Below, one piece after another: positions 1 to 7,938 of a DNA stretch of 64,000 nt. The notes under the pieces are model-generated. The model had not been told where the DNA came from and ran no database searches. It was given only the letters and a program-made list of their open reading frames with translations. A program made the position numbers and the translations under genes. Source of the stretch: Vibrio viridaestus (GTDB taxonomy: Bacteria; Pseudomonadota; Gammaproteobacteria; Enterobacterales; Vibrionaceae); NCBI RefSeq assembly GCF_003856525.1, contig NZ_RJVQ01000002.1:620001-684000 (forward strand), in the 5' to 3' direction. Each line of letters begins with the position of its first letter. Within the stretch, counting starts at the first letter, position 1.

Positions 1-1
1 T

Positions 2-127
2 TTCCCTGAAGCATTACTGTCAAAAATCCCACCAGATAAGAGACGCAAGGCCTGTGTTTGTAAAGCATGTGCGCTAGAATACCAAAAGTCGAATAAATGT
101 GATTCTAAAAAGAGTGAGAGCCAATAA
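2..127 (+). CDS. Cysteine-rich CWC family protein, C-terminal part (5' end outside window)
   Basis: An open frame runs from the window edge to a TAA, giving about 41 residues that begin FPEALLSKIP and contain C-V-C-K-A-C-A and a later Cys. This pattern matches the C-terminal half of the small cysteine-rich CWC family, where the cysteines probably bind metal. The TAA ends three bases before the ATG of the next gene, which suggests translational coupling with the VF530-family gene. The N-terminal part lies outside the window, so the signature CWC motif itself is not visible. The function of the family is unknown. Confidence 0.7.
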   Translation, partial: FPEALLSKIPPDKRRKACVCKACALEYQKSNKCDSKKSESQ

Positions 128-130
128 ATC

Positions 131-349
131 ATGAATCAACCACAGCCAAATAATCCATTACACGGTCTTACTTTAGAGAAAATTTTGACTCGCCTTGTCG
201 AGCATTATGGATGGGATGGACTTTATGCTGAAATTAATGTGAACTGCTTCTATAACCAGCCTTCTATCAAATCATCATTAAAATTTTTGCGTCGTACTCA
301 GTGGGCGAGAGACAGAGTAGAAGCGTTATATATTCAAACTTTTGTGTAA
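131..349 (+). CDS. VF530 (DUF2132) family DNA-binding-like small protein
   Basis: This 72-residue protein contains the family pattern [25 protein letters not shown] followed in the second half by [20 protein letters not shown], given here in two pieces of one continuous domain. The family is named after Vibrio fischeri VF530, whose fold resembles small DNA-binding proteins, but no role is established. Length is full for the family. It starts three bases after the stop of the cysteine-rich gene, and the glyoxalase-like gene follows ten bases after its stop, so the three probably form one transcript. Confidence 0.85.
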   Translation: MNQPQPNNPLHGLTLEKILTRLVEHYGWDGLYAEINVNCFYNQPSIKSSLKFLRRTQWARDRVEALYIQTFV

Positions 350-358
350 GGAAGGCTC

Positions 359-745
359 TTGATTCTAGAAGGTATTCACCACGTTGCTATAATTTGTTCA
401 GACTACGATAAATCCAAGGAGTTTTATACTAAAACGCTTGGGTTAAAAATTCTTGCTGAACATTACCGTGAAATGAGACGCTCGTATAAATTGGATTTGG
501 AGTTACCAAATGGTAATCAGATTGAGCTTTTTTCATTTCCCAATCCGCCTAAACGGGTTTCTAATCCTGAAGCCCGAGGACTGAGACACTTAGCGTTTAT
601 TGTCGAGTCGGTAGAGAAATATACGAGCTACTTGATTTCTAAAGGAATCACAGTTGAGCCAATTAGAGTCGATGAGTTTACGGGTAAGCGTTTTACTTTT
701 TTTCAAGATCCAGACGGCCTACCTCTTGAGCTTTACGAGAAATAG
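359..745 (+). CDS. gloA2: VOC-family glyoxalase I-like metalloprotein (YaeR/SMU1112c type)
   Basis: This 128-residue protein is one vicinal-oxygen-chelate domain pair. Likely metal ligands are the His of IHHVAII near residue 7, the Glu of QIELFSF near 60, the His of LRHLAF near 80 and the Glu of LPLELYEK near the C-terminus. The RFTFFQDPDGLPLELYE ending is typical of the E. coli YaeR group. The start is a TTG preceded by an AAGGAAG ribosome site; no ATG or GTG lies in a better position. The substrate is unknown: the group resembles glyoxalase I but has not been firmly shown to act on methylglyoxal. Confidence 0.85.
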   Translation: MILEGIHHVAIICSDYDKSKEFYTKTLGLKILAEHYREMRRSYKLDLELPNGNQIELFSFPNPPKRVSNPEARGLRHLAFIVESVEKYTSYLISKGITVEPIRVDEFTGKRFTFFQDPDGLPLELYEK

Positions 746-761
746 CTAAAACGGAGAGAAA

Positions 762-1100
762 ATGGAGAACCTTTCATGTTACGTACTATCGTTACAACAT
801 CCGGTTTCTGATCTGAAATTGATTAATCTGGAAACAGAAAATACCCGCTATTTCGATGATGGTGTGTGGATTGAATCTTCCAGCGAACTTGCTACGTTTT
901 CTAATGGGGTTGTTCTACGTAAGCAACAGGAAATTGATCACGAAGATAATCCGGAAGTGGTTTGTGATGAATGCTGGATATGTTATGAGGTGATTTCTGC
1001 TCCTGATCAGTTGAATATTACACCGAAGAAAAAGGTATTTACCAATCGTTGTCAGGAATCTTTCTGGCTCAAAATGACACAACAACAGTTATCTGAATAA
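762..1100 (+). CDS. Hypothetical protein, 112 aa
   Basis: I do not recognise this family. The protein is acidic, soluble, and has three Cys in a short stretch around EVVCDECWICYEVIS, plus one further Cys near the C-terminus, which could bind a metal or form disulfides. There is no signal peptide or membrane segment. A good ribosome site (GGAGAG) precedes the ATG. It follows the glyoxalase-like gene by 16 bases and is followed 23 bases on by a monooxygenase-fold gene, so it is probably co-transcribed with them. Codon use looks like the neighbours. Confidence 0.6.
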   Translation: MENLSCYVLSLQHPVSDLKLINLETENTRYFDDGVWIESSSELATFSNGVVLRKQQEIDHEDNPEVVCDECWICYEVISAPDQLNITPKKKVFTNRCQESFWLKMTQQQLSE

Positions 1101-1123
1101 CGTGCTGCATAACAGGGAAAGCT

Positions 1124-1396
1124 ATGCCGAAAGTAATTTTACAAGGGTACATTCTCGTACCGAAAAATGATCTCGCCGCTGTACACAGAGAATTGCCTAA
1201 TCATAAGCTGCTCACAAAGGCTGAGCCAGGATGTCTTACATTTGATGTCACGCCAGATAGCTCCAACTTTTTACGTTTTAATGTTTACGAAGAGTTTACC
1301 GATCGTGAAGCGTTTGAGCATCACCAACGTAGAGTGAAAGCCTCTGTTTGGGGTGAGGTAACAAGTAATGTAGAGCGTTTTTATAAGGTGTCATAG
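1124..1396 (+). CDS. Antibiotic biosynthesis monooxygenase (ABM) family protein
   Basis: This 90-residue protein has the ferredoxin-like ABM pattern: an N-terminal strand (VILQGYILV), the EPGCLTFDV segment, the F-N-V-Y-E-E-F strand and the HHQ..R segment before a final strand. This resembles YgiN-type quinol monooxygenases and heme-degrading relatives. Such proteins act as cytoplasmic dimers without a cofactor, or bind heme. The C-terminal NVERFYKVS is typical. The substrate cannot be told from sequence. It ends the small operon that starts at the left edge; a Fur-like site and mntH follow. Confidence 0.75.
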   Translation: MPKVILQGYILVPKNDLAAVHRELPNHKLLTKAEPGCLTFDVTPDSSNFLRFNVYEEFTDREAFEHHQRRVKASVWGEVTSNVERFYKVS

Positions 1397-1470
1397 CCAG
1401 ATTAAATCGCCTTTTGTTATGTTCATTGTATGAATAGCAGTCAATTAATCATTCGTTGTTTAAATGTAAT

Positions 1471-1485
1471 TGATAATCACTCTCA
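1471..1485. promoter_or_regulatory. Candidate Fur box upstream of mntH
   Basis: The 15 bases TGATAATCACTCTCA fit the 7-1-7 Fur consensus TGATAATnATTATCA with a perfect left half and five of seven matches on the right. It lies about 90 bases upstream of mntH. Fur control of mntH is known in enterobacteria. The call rests on the motif alone. Confidence 0.5.
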
Positions 1486-1542
1486 TCGTGATAGGTAAAA
1501 ACGATTAGATTTTGAGCATGGATTTAACCGAAGATAAGGATA

Positions 1543-1556
1543 TTAACCAAGGTTAA
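1543..1556. promoter_or_regulatory. Inverted repeat TTAACC-AA-GGTTAA before mntH, candidate MntR operator
   Basis: A perfect 6-bp inverted repeat with a two-base centre lies 20 bases upstream of the mntH start codon, next to the ribosome site. A related half (TTTAACCGAAG) occurs about 20 bases further upstream. As mntR is encoded immediately downstream, this is the natural candidate for its operator, though it does not match the E. coli MntR box. Confidence 0.4.
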
Positions 1557-1575
1557 CTTATGTGAGGGCGGTTAA

Positions 1576-2853
1576 ATGCTGCAATCAATTTCGAATCGTT
1601 CTATCCAAGGGCGAGCTGCAAGTATTCTTCGCGGTGATGCTAAGGGATTTAGCTGGCTGGTCATGTTTGGTCCGGCGTTAATTGCCGCCGTTGCTTATGT
1701 CGATCCCGGTAATTTTGCCACCAATATAGAAGCCGGCGCGAGGTACGGATATGCATTATTATGGGTAGTCTTAGCGGCAAACCTAATGGCGATGCTGATT
1801 CAAGGACTGTCGGCTCGCTTGGGTGTGGCTACGGGTAAAAACTTAGCTGAAGTCATAAGAGACCGATACCCAAGACCAGTCGTCTGGTTTTACTGGATTC
1901 AGGCAGAAGTCGTTGCTATTGCCACGGACTTAGCTGAATTCCTTGGGGCGGCACTTGCTTTCAATCTTCTGTTTGGTATTCCCATGATCTACGGGGCCGT
2001 TCTGACGGGTATTATTACTTATATTGCTTTGCTGAGTCAGCGTTTTGGTTTTCGTTTAATGGAAATCATCATTGGAGCGGTCATTATGGCGATCGCCAGC
2101 GGTTTTGCGGTTGAGTTATTCCTAAGTCGACCGGATATGGCTGATCTAGCACACGGTTTATTTGTTCCAAGTTTCCCTGATAGCTATGCCATTTATTTAG
2201 CCGCTGGCATTTTAGGGGCGACCATAATGCCGCACGTGATTTATCTTCACTCTTCTTTGGCCAAAGATCGGGTTCAGGTTAACAATGATGATGACAAAAA
2301 GGCCGTTGCACGATTTTATCGTTGGGACGTCATCCTTGGTATGGCGTTAGCTGGAATTGTTAATATGGCGTTGTTGGCTTTGGCTGCATCCACCTTTCAT
2401 GCCCATGGACATGAAAATGTTGCCACCATTACAGAGAGTTATAAATTACTTTCACCGTTAATGGGCGGACAAGCCGCTAGCGTAATTTTCGGCCTGGGGC
2501 TTTTATTAGCAGGACTCTCTTCTTCCATCGTTGGAACGATGTCGGGTCAGGTATTAATGCAAGGGTTTGTGCATTTTACGATTCCCATTGGTGTAAGAAG
2601 ACTGATCACTATGATTCCTGCACTAGCGGTCATCATGCTTGGTGTCGATGAGCAGAAAGCGCTGGTTGCTAGTCAGGTTATCTTGAGTTTTGGGATTCCT
2701 TTTGCTCTTGTACCATTGCTTATTTTTACTGCTCGACGATCTATCATGGGCAATATGGTCAATAACTCAAAAACGACTATCCTCGGCGGCTTGATTTGTG
2801 CGTTAATTATCGGATTAAATATCTATGTTATCTACTACACTATTGCCGCCTAA
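1576..2853 (+). CDS. mntH: NRAMP-family proton-coupled Mn(II)/Fe(II) transporter MntH
   Basis: This 425-residue inner-membrane protein has about eleven hydrophobic segments. It carries the first-helix metal motif of NRAMP transporters, A-Y-V-D-P-G-N-F near residues 40-48, and the helix-6 counterpart MPHVIYLHSSL near 215-225. Length is normal for MntH. It imports manganese (and some iron) with protons. The Fur-like site and inverted repeat upstream suggest repression by metal. The next gene, a manganese-responsive repressor, starts five bases after its stop, so the pair forms an autoregulated operon. Confidence 0.95.
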   Translation: MLQSISNRSIQGRAASILRGDAKGFSWLVMFGPALIAAVAYVDPGNFATNIEAGARYGYALLWVVLAANLMAMLIQGLSARLGVATGKNLAEVIRDRYPRPVVWFYWIQAEVVAIATDLAEFLGAALAFNLLFGIPMIYGAVLTGIITYIALLSQRFGFRLMEIIIGAVIMAIASGFAVELFLSRPDMADLAHGLFVPSFPDSYAIYLAAGILGATIMPHVIYLHSSLAKDRVQVNNDDDKKAVARFYRWDVILGMALAGIVNMALLALAASTFHAHGHENVATITESYKLLSPLMGGQAASVIFGLGLLLAGLSSSIVGTMSGQVLMQGFVHFTIPIGVRRLITMIPALAVIMLGVDEQKALVASQVILSFGIPFALVPLLIFTARRSIMGNMVNNSKTTILGGLICALIIGLNIYVIYYTIAA

Positions 2854-2857
2854 TATT

Positions 2858-3262
2858 ATGTCAAACTCAAAGCAAAGTTCGTATTTTACCAAGGTTAAAG
2901 AGGATCACCAGGCTGAGCTGGTTGAAGACTATGTTGAAGAAATCGCAGATTTGTATGCCACTTATGGTGAAGTAAGAAGTGCTGATCTAGCTAAGCGATT
3001 TGGTGTCAGCGCAGCAGCGGTTTCAAAGTACATTGCTCGACTAAAACTTCAGGGATTGGTCGAGTCCGCGCCATACCGTGGGATTTTTCTAACCGAACAA
3101 GGAAAGGCATTAGCCACTAAAGTTGCAGAAAGACATGACGTTGTGTTTCGAACATTAGTCAAACTCGGTGTGCCGGAAGCAAATGCAAGAGCCGATGCTG
3201 AGGGAATAGAACATCACTGCAGTGAAGAAACTGTTGCGGCTATGAAACAGTTCTTGAGTTAA
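2858..3262 (+). CDS. mntR: Manganese-responsive transcriptional regulator MntR (DtxR family)
   Basis: The 134-residue protein starts with a winged-helix domain (EVRSADLAKRFGVSAAAVSK as recognition region, residues about 35-60) and a DtxR/MntR dimerisation domain containing the metal-binding part ERHDVVFRTL followed by EGIEHHCSEET. The E..H....HH arrangement fits the MntR metal site. I chose the ATG at 2858 rather than an upstream start inside mntH because family members begin shortly before the YV.EIADL helix. Its position right behind mntH supports its role as manganese sensor of the transporter. Confidence 0.9.
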   Translation: MSNSKQSSYFTKVKEDHQAELVEDYVEEIADLYATYGEVRSADLAKRFGVSAAAVSKYIARLKLQGLVESAPYRGIFLTEQGKALATKVAERHDVVFRTLVKLGVPEANARADAEGIEHHCSEETVAAMKQFLS

Positions 3263-3418
3263 ATTTTTAAAGCGTAGGTAAGTTTCTATTTCAGATGTTG
3301 AAAGATACCGATCTTCCTCAAATTTAAGTTAATTGGTTTCTAGTAGACTTTTTTACGCATTAATTTGACTTAATTTTTTTGCAGTATTTAATGTTGCACC
3401 TACTATTTGGTGTTTTTT

Positions 3419-3476
3419 CTGCATGTCACGTAATACTTTTTTGAGAGTTTTCTCTTATCCCCCTTTAGACATGCAG
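3419..3476 (+). promoter_or_regulatory. Structured leader of the EIIC-like gene: 9-bp inverted repeat
   Basis: CTGCATGTC at 3419-3427 is perfectly repeated in inverse as GACATGCAG at 3468-3476, enclosing 40 bases that themselves contain GAGAGTTTTCTC, a small hairpin. The right arm ends eight bases before the AAGGAG ribosome site of the next gene. Such a fold could control translation or transcript stability. I recognise no riboswitch class. Confidence 0.35.
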
Positions 3477-3495
3477 TGTGACAAAGGAGAAGTCT

Positions 3496-4575
3496 ATGTC
3501 TTCACATGCGGGAGAAGTGTCTGCATTTAAGGCCTTTTTAATTAAGAAAAACGTAGAATTGTCGTGGCGGCAATATGCGATTGATGCATTGGGCGCAATG
3601 GCTCATGGTCTGTTTGCATCGCTGCTTATTGGCACGATAATGAAAACGATCGGCGCAAAGTTGGATATTCCTCTATTGGTCTCTATGGGGGGATACGCAG
3701 CGGCGGCAACAGGTGCGGCTATGGCGGTTGCGATTGGATATGCCTTGAAAGCACCGCCATTGGTGCTCTTTTCATTAGTCGCAGTCGGTGGGGCAGCCAA
3801 TGCACTAGGTGGTGCTGGTGGTCCATTAGCTGTATTGATCATCACGATAGGTGCGGCAGAGATTGGTAAGTTAATCTCGAAGGAAACTAAGGTCGATATT
3901 ATCGTCACTCCGTTTGTTACCATCTTCGTGGGCTCATTATTGGCTCTATTGTTGGCTCCTTCGATTGGTCAGGCTGCAAGTTCTGTTGGTCAGTTGATCA
4001 TGTGGGCAACAGAGTTACGCCCTATCGTCATGGGGATCATCGTTGCGGTTATCATCGGGATTGCGCTTACTCTTCCTATCAGCAGTGCAGCAATATGCGC
4101 CGCTCTAGGGATTACAGGGTTAGCTGGTGGAGCCGCACTGGCCGGATGTTGTGCACAGATGATTGGTTTTGCCGTGATTAGTTTTCGAGAAAACCGTTGG
4201 GGTGGCTTGCTCTCGCAAGGTGTTGGGACTTCTATGCTTCAAATGCCTAACATTGTGAAGAATCCACGTATATGGATTGCTCCAATACTGACGTCCGCCA
4301 TTACCGGACCTTTAGCGACAACATTGTTTGCACTAAAAATGAATGGTCCCGCTGTTGCTTCTGGAATGGGGACATGCGGTTTAGTGGGTCCTATTGGTGT
4401 TTATACTGGTTGGCTTAATGATATCGCATCGGGCGAAAAGTTAGCGATTACGAGTATGGATTGGTTAGCATTGGGCCTGATTTGTTTTGCACTTCCTGCC
4501 GTCATCGCGCCTGTTATTCATCATTTCGTCAAAAAAGCCGGTTGGGTGAAAGAAGGGGATATGGTTCTGAGTTAA
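3496..4575 (+). CDS. Orphan PTS EIIC-like membrane transporter (PTS_EIIC_2 type)
   Basis: This 359-residue protein is highly hydrophobic with about nine to ten membrane segments, rich in Gly and Ala. It resembles the EIIC-2 family of PTS-related permeases. No EIIA, EIIB or HPr gene is nearby, so it either borrows soluble PTS parts or transports without phosphorylation; the substrate is unknown. I chose the ATG at 3496, which has AAGGAG six bases upstream, over a GTG at 3478 that overlaps the ribosome site. A strong terminator follows, so it is a single-gene transcript with a possibly structured leader. Confidence 0.75.
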   Translation: MSSHAGEVSAFKAFLIKKNVELSWRQYAIDALGAMAHGLFASLLIGTIMKTIGAKLDIPLLVSMGGYAAAATGAAMAVAIGYALKAPPLVLFSLVAVGGAANALGGAGGPLAVLIITIGAAEIGKLISKETKVDIIVTPFVTIFVGSLLALLLAPSIGQAASSVGQLIMWATELRPIVMGIIVAVIIGIALTLPISSAAICAALGITGLAGGAALAGCCAQMIGFAVISFRENRWGGLLSQGVGTSMLQMPNIVKNPRIWIAPILTSAITGPLATTLFALKMNGPAVASGMGTCGLVGPIGVYTGWLNDIASGEKLAITSMDWLALGLICFALPAVIAPVIHHFVKKAGWVKEGDMVLS

Positions 4576-4609
4576 GGTTCGCTATCACTCAAAGCCGAAT
4601 CAAGCTAGA

Positions 4610-4646
4610 ATGCGCCCATCAATTCGATGGGCGCATTTAATTTTTT
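4610..4646 (+). terminator. Rho-independent terminator after the EIIC-like gene
   Basis: An 11-bp perfect stem (ATGCGCCCATC at 4610-4620 and GATGGGCGCAT at 4626-4636) with a five-base loop is followed by TTAATTTTTT. It ends the EIIC-like transcript just before the DUF2986 gene. Confidence 0.85.
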
Positions 4647-4823
4647 ATGAACAGAAAAAAGAAAATCAACGAGACACTCAAGAAAAAACTCAAAAAGCGG
4701 AATGCAAAACTGCATCAAAGTAACAAGCCTAAGTATATCTCCAAGGCAGAGAGAGCAAGATTAGCTGAGTTGGACAATGCAGACTCCAAACCAGAAACGG
4801 CAGATGAGGTCGTGGGCGAGTAA
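4647..4823 (+). CDS. DUF2986 family small basic protein
   Basis: This 58-residue protein starts MNRKKKINETLKKKLKKRNA and continues with a KPKYISKAERARL segment, the pattern of the DUF2986 family found in Vibrio and Shewanella. The N-terminal half is strongly basic and the C-terminus acidic. Function is unknown; such a charge pattern could fit nucleic-acid or ribosome binding, but that is inference. The ATG directly follows the U-run of the preceding terminator and I see no clear ribosome site. Confidence 0.75.
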   Translation: MNRKKKINETLKKKLKKRNAKLHQSNKPKYISKAERARLAELDNADSKPETADEVVGE

Positions 4824-4891
4824 CAGCCCAACATTCACTTTTACAGCATATGTGATACAATTGAGTATTCTTTGAGCTCAATGGATCTATC

Positions 4892-5521
4892 ATGGAACTG
4901 CATTCACTTCTTCTGTTCGTCATCGCTTGCTTATCAATTAACTTAATACCCGGTCCGGATGTGATTTATATCGTGTCAAATACGATGAAAGGTCAACGTT
5001 CGAGTGGGATGCGAGCAGCATTTGGATTGGGTACGGGATATTTTGTCCATACACTGGCGGCTTGCTTCGGACTCTCCGCCATTATCATGAGTTCCGCGTT
5101 ACTGTTTAGTATTATCAAATGGGCTGGGGCGCTCTATCTTCTCTATCTTGGAATCATGTCTCTACGAGCCATGTATCGTGGTTCTTCAACCATAAGTAAC
5201 ATTCAGAATACGAATCTATCTTCACACGGTGTTTTTAAACAAGGTGTTGTAGTGAGTCTACTTAACCCAAAAGTGGCTCTTTTTTTCCTATCTTTTCTAC
5301 CGCAGTTTATCGAGGTTTCATCAGGCTCTGTTACTCTTCAGCTGTTTTCTCTGGGTCTGGTATTTAGTCTTTTGGCCACACTTTGTAATGTAATTTATGC
5401 CGTTGTAGGACAGTGGTTACTGAAAGGCGAAAAAGCCAAACGTTACTCTAGAATACTAGAAGGGGTATCGGGTGTTCTTTTGATCGGATTAGCCGGAAAG
5501 ATAGCGTTTAGTCAGCGTTAA
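4892..5521 (+). CDS. LysE/RhtB-family amino acid exporter
   Basis: The 209-residue inner-membrane protein has the LysE pattern: an N-terminal helix with NLIPGPDVIYIVS (residues about 18-31), a G.G...GYFVH helix, and the SLLNPKVALFFLSFLPQF segment near 125-142, with six predicted membrane segments. Members export amino acids such as lysine, homoserine or threonine; the substrate here is unknown. Length is normal for the family. It stands alone, downstream of DUF2986 and upstream of a broken HD-domain gene. Confidence 0.9.
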   Translation: MELHSLLLFVIACLSINLIPGPDVIYIVSNTMKGQRSSGMRAAFGLGTGYFVHTLAACFGLSAIIMSSALLFSIIKWAGALYLLYLGIMSLRAMYRGSSTISNIQNTNLSSHGVFKQGVVVSLLNPKVALFFLSFLPQFIEVSSGSVTLQLFSLGLVFSLLATLCNVIYAVVGQWLLKGEKAKRYSRILEGVSGVLLIGLAGKIAFSQR

Positions 5522-5544
5522 TATAGATAATTAAGGGAATTTCA

Positions 5545-6002
5545 GTGTGAGAGCTACAGTCGATTATTAGCTTCATAGTTGAAATAGAAAAATTAAAATC
5601 CGTTGAACGTAAGACCAAACCTATCGGTTTAGATCGGTATGAAAACTCCGCAGAGCACAGCTGGCATGTCTGCCTCAGTGCTCTAATGCTGAAAGATTAT
5701 GCGAACGAGCCTATCAATATAGATCGTGTTATCAAATGCTGCTTATTCACGATCTGGGTGAGATTGATGCAGGTGAGTCACCCGATGCAATTTTTGCAAA
5801 GGCCATCGATCGTATTCCACCTCTGTTACATAATATTCATGGTGACGGGCATAGCTGGCAAAAGCATAAGGTCACTAAAGATAAGGTGCTTACTTTTAAT
5901 GGGCAGCGGATTTCTCAAGGAAGCCAACCCCTATGGAACGAACTCGAAGCACTCATTATAGATGCAGCCGATCGTGGTTTGCTTAAATCGGATTATGATT
6001 AA
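5545..6002 (+). pseudogene. Decayed HD-domain hydrolase (PF13023/COG1896-like): frameshift plus internal deletion
   Basis: Frame 1 encodes IVEIEKLKSVERKTKPIGLD, then ENSAEHSWHV and on to NIDRVIK, the start of an HD-domain phosphohydrolase. At 5734-5736 one A is missing from an A-run; the reading continues in another frame as MLLIHDLGEIDAGES, carrying the HD pair. The text then jumps straight to PDAIFAKAIDRIPPLLHN, where intact relatives have some 50 further residues between the DAG(D/E) motif and the FAKA.DR motif, so an internal segment has been lost. The 5' end also lacks a usable start because TGA follows the GTG at 5545 in frame. The end overlaps the convergent LysR gene by 20 bases. Confidence 0.75.
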
Positions 6003-6891
6003 ATTTTTTAAACACTGTTTCGAGCCAATTAATGAATGCAGAGACTTTTTTCGGCATGTATTGGCGTGATTCATAGACGACAGAAACGGGCATAGGGGTG
6101 CAGCGATAGTCGTTTAGTACTTCGATTAGAGCTCCAGACTCCAGGTAGGTTTCCATACCCACTTTAGGTACTTGAATGATACCAAGACCTCTCAAGCAGG
6201 AGGCGGTGTATGCCTCTGTTGTGCTTACTGTTACTCGGTACGGCATTTGACTATGGTGAATCTTCTCGTTTAACACGTATTCAAACCCATTAGCCTGGTG
6301 ATTGCTCCCGGAGGAGTAACCGATCAGATAATGATTCTTGAGGTCCTCCAGACTCCTTGGAATCCCAAATCGATCGCGATATTCAGCACTGACGCAATTA
6401 ATGATCTCCATGGTACCGATACGCCTTGCGATCAGAGTACTGTCTTCTAATTCCCCTACACGAACTACAAAATCGACTCTCTCCTTTATCGGATTAATAC
6501 GATAGTCCGCGCCCAATAGTTTTACGTGGGTTTTTGGATGCATCGCGAACCAGTTCTCTATCTTTGGCAAAACAACCTTGGTATAAAAACTTCCCGGCAT
6601 ATCCACATAGATTGTACCGCGTAACTCATCTGTTTGTTGCTGGAAGTGATGTTCAAATTCATCCAGTTCGCTGAGAAACTTTTCGCATCGTGGTTGATAT
6701 TCTTGTCCGGCTTCTGTCAAGGTCACGTTTCTGGTACTGCGATGGAGTAAACGTACTTTGAGGTGATCCTCTAACTTACTTACCGAGGTTGAAATGGCAG
6801 ATTTGGGGACACCCAGTACATCGGCTGCTAAAGTAAAGCTGCCGGAATGTGCAACCGCTAAAAAGCGTTTCATTGCTTCAATTCTATCCAT
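5983..6891 (-). CDS. LysR-family transcriptional regulator
   Basis: The 302-residue protein begins with the standard LysR helix-turn-helix (MDRIEAMKRFLAVAHSGSFT, then LGVPKSAISTSVSKLE) and has the periplasmic-binding-like effector domain from about residue 90. The form is typical of the CrgA/DsdC-like LysR subgroup often paired with oxidoreductases. It is transcribed divergently from the SDR gene 124 bases away, and a perfect inverted repeat lies in the gap, so it probably controls that gene and itself. The inducer is unknown. Confidence 0.9.
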   Translation of the reverse strand: MDRIEAMKRFLAVAHSGSFTLAADVLGVPKSAISTSVSKLEDHLKVRLLHRSTRNVTLTEAGQEYQPRCEKFLSELDEFEHHFQQQTDELRGTIYVDMPGSFYTKVVLPKIENWFAMHPKTHVKLLGADYRINPIKERVDFVVRVGELEDSTLIARRIGTMEIINCVSAEYRDRFGIPRSLEDLKNHYLIGYSSGSNHQANGFEYVLNEKIHHSQMPYRVTVSTTEAYTASCLRGLGIIQVPKVGMETYLESGALIEVLNDYRCTPMPVSVVYESRQYMPKKVSAFINWLETVFKKFNHNPI

Positions 6892-6903
6892 GATTATTCT
6901 TCA

Positions 6904-6926
6904 ACTGTTCATTTTATATGAACAGT
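6904..6926. promoter_or_regulatory. Inverted repeat ACTGTTCAT-N5-ATGAACAGT, LysR operator candidate
   Basis: A perfect 9-bp inverted repeat with five-base centre TTTAT sits 12 bases before the LysR start codon, in the LysR/SDR divergent gap. The symmetry and position fit a LysR autoregulatory site. Known LysR sites show a T-N11-A core inside such dyads. Confidence 0.6.
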
Positions 6927-7015
6927 GTTATTGGATTTAGCCAATTTATCAATAGTAATTTCTTGCCTAAACTAAAACCCAGTTATCGAAGTCAGCAACC
7001 ATTGAAAGGATATTT

Positions 7016-7771
7016 ATGAATAAGTTAATACTCATTACTGGTGGAAGTCGTGGTCTGGGGAAAAGTGGCGCTTTGGCATTAGCAGAGCGCGGAGTGGATG
7101 TGATTTTTACCTACCACGCCAATAAAGCTGCGGCCGACGAGGTTGTTTCCTTGATTAAGGAAAAAGGGGGAAAAGCATCAGCAATGCAATGTGATACCAG
7201 AGATGTCCACTCTTTCGATTCATTTGTAGCGCAATTAAAGCAAATTCTTAGACAGGAGTTTGGTCGGGATACGATAGATTATCTGCTCAATAATGCTGGA
7301 ACGGGAAGCCATTCTCCAATTCTCGAAACATCAATCGATGAGCTCGATGATATGTTGGCGATTCACGTGAAAGGGCCGTTTTTTCTTACACAGAAATTGA
7401 TTCCGCTGATTACTGATGGTGGTCACGTCGTTAATGTATCCTCAGGGTTAGCAAGATTCTCTCTACCTGGTTCAGGCCCATATGCAATGGCTAAGGGAGC
7501 AGTCGAAGTAATGACACGCTACATGGCTAAAGAGTTTGCCAGTCGTAATATCAGAGTCAATACACTTGCACCTGGGGCTATTGCGACTGATTTTCGTGAC
7601 GGAGCGATACGTGGTAGTGAACAGGCTCAGCAGATGGTGTCATCTATTACTGCTTTAGGTCGAGTAGGTGAAGCCGAAGATATCGGAAAAATTATTGCCG
7701 TCATGTTCAGCGAAGGTTTTGATTGGGTAACGGGGCAAAGAATAGAAGCATCCGGTGGTATGTTCCTATAA
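7016..7771 (+). CDS. Short-chain dehydrogenase/reductase (SDR) family oxidoreductase
   Basis: This 251-residue cytoplasmic enzyme is a classical SDR. The cofactor loop TGGSRGLG lies at residues 8-15, the NNAG motif near 92, the catalytic Ser of NVSSG near 142 and the YAMAK Tyr/Lys near 156-160. A small residue set after strand 2 (THYHANKAA-like TYHANKAAADE) suggests NADP(H) preference, which is inference. The substrate cannot be told. It is divergent from the LysR gene and probably its target. AAAGGA precedes the ATG. Confidence 0.9.
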   Translation: MNKLILITGGSRGLGKSGALALAERGVDVIFTYHANKAAADEVVSLIKEKGGKASAMQCDTRDVHSFDSFVAQLKQILRQEFGRDTIDYLLNNAGTGSHSPILETSIDELDDMLAIHVKGPFFLTQKLIPLITDGGHVVNVSSGLARFSLPGSGPYAMAKGAVEVMTRYMAKEFASRNIRVNTLAPGAIATDFRDGAIRGSEQAQQMVSSITALGRVGEAEDIGKIIAVMFSEGFDWVTGQRIEASGGMFL

Positions 7772-7938
7772 TTTATTTGAATTGTTAATTAATTAATAAT
7801 TTTATTAAATGATAATAGTGGTCGTACCTTACTGTTTTATGTCGGCATAAGCTGTAAAAAATGAATATAGTTAGTCGAAGATGACATAAAGTTCATATAT
7901 CAGTGATTGTTAATGCAACATATTGAAAGCTATGCTGT

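Noticed and set aside
5686-5961. 91-codon plus-strand frame as an intact gene
   Set aside because: Only its first half resembles the HD family. After the frameshift it reads out of frame, so it is part of the pseudogene.
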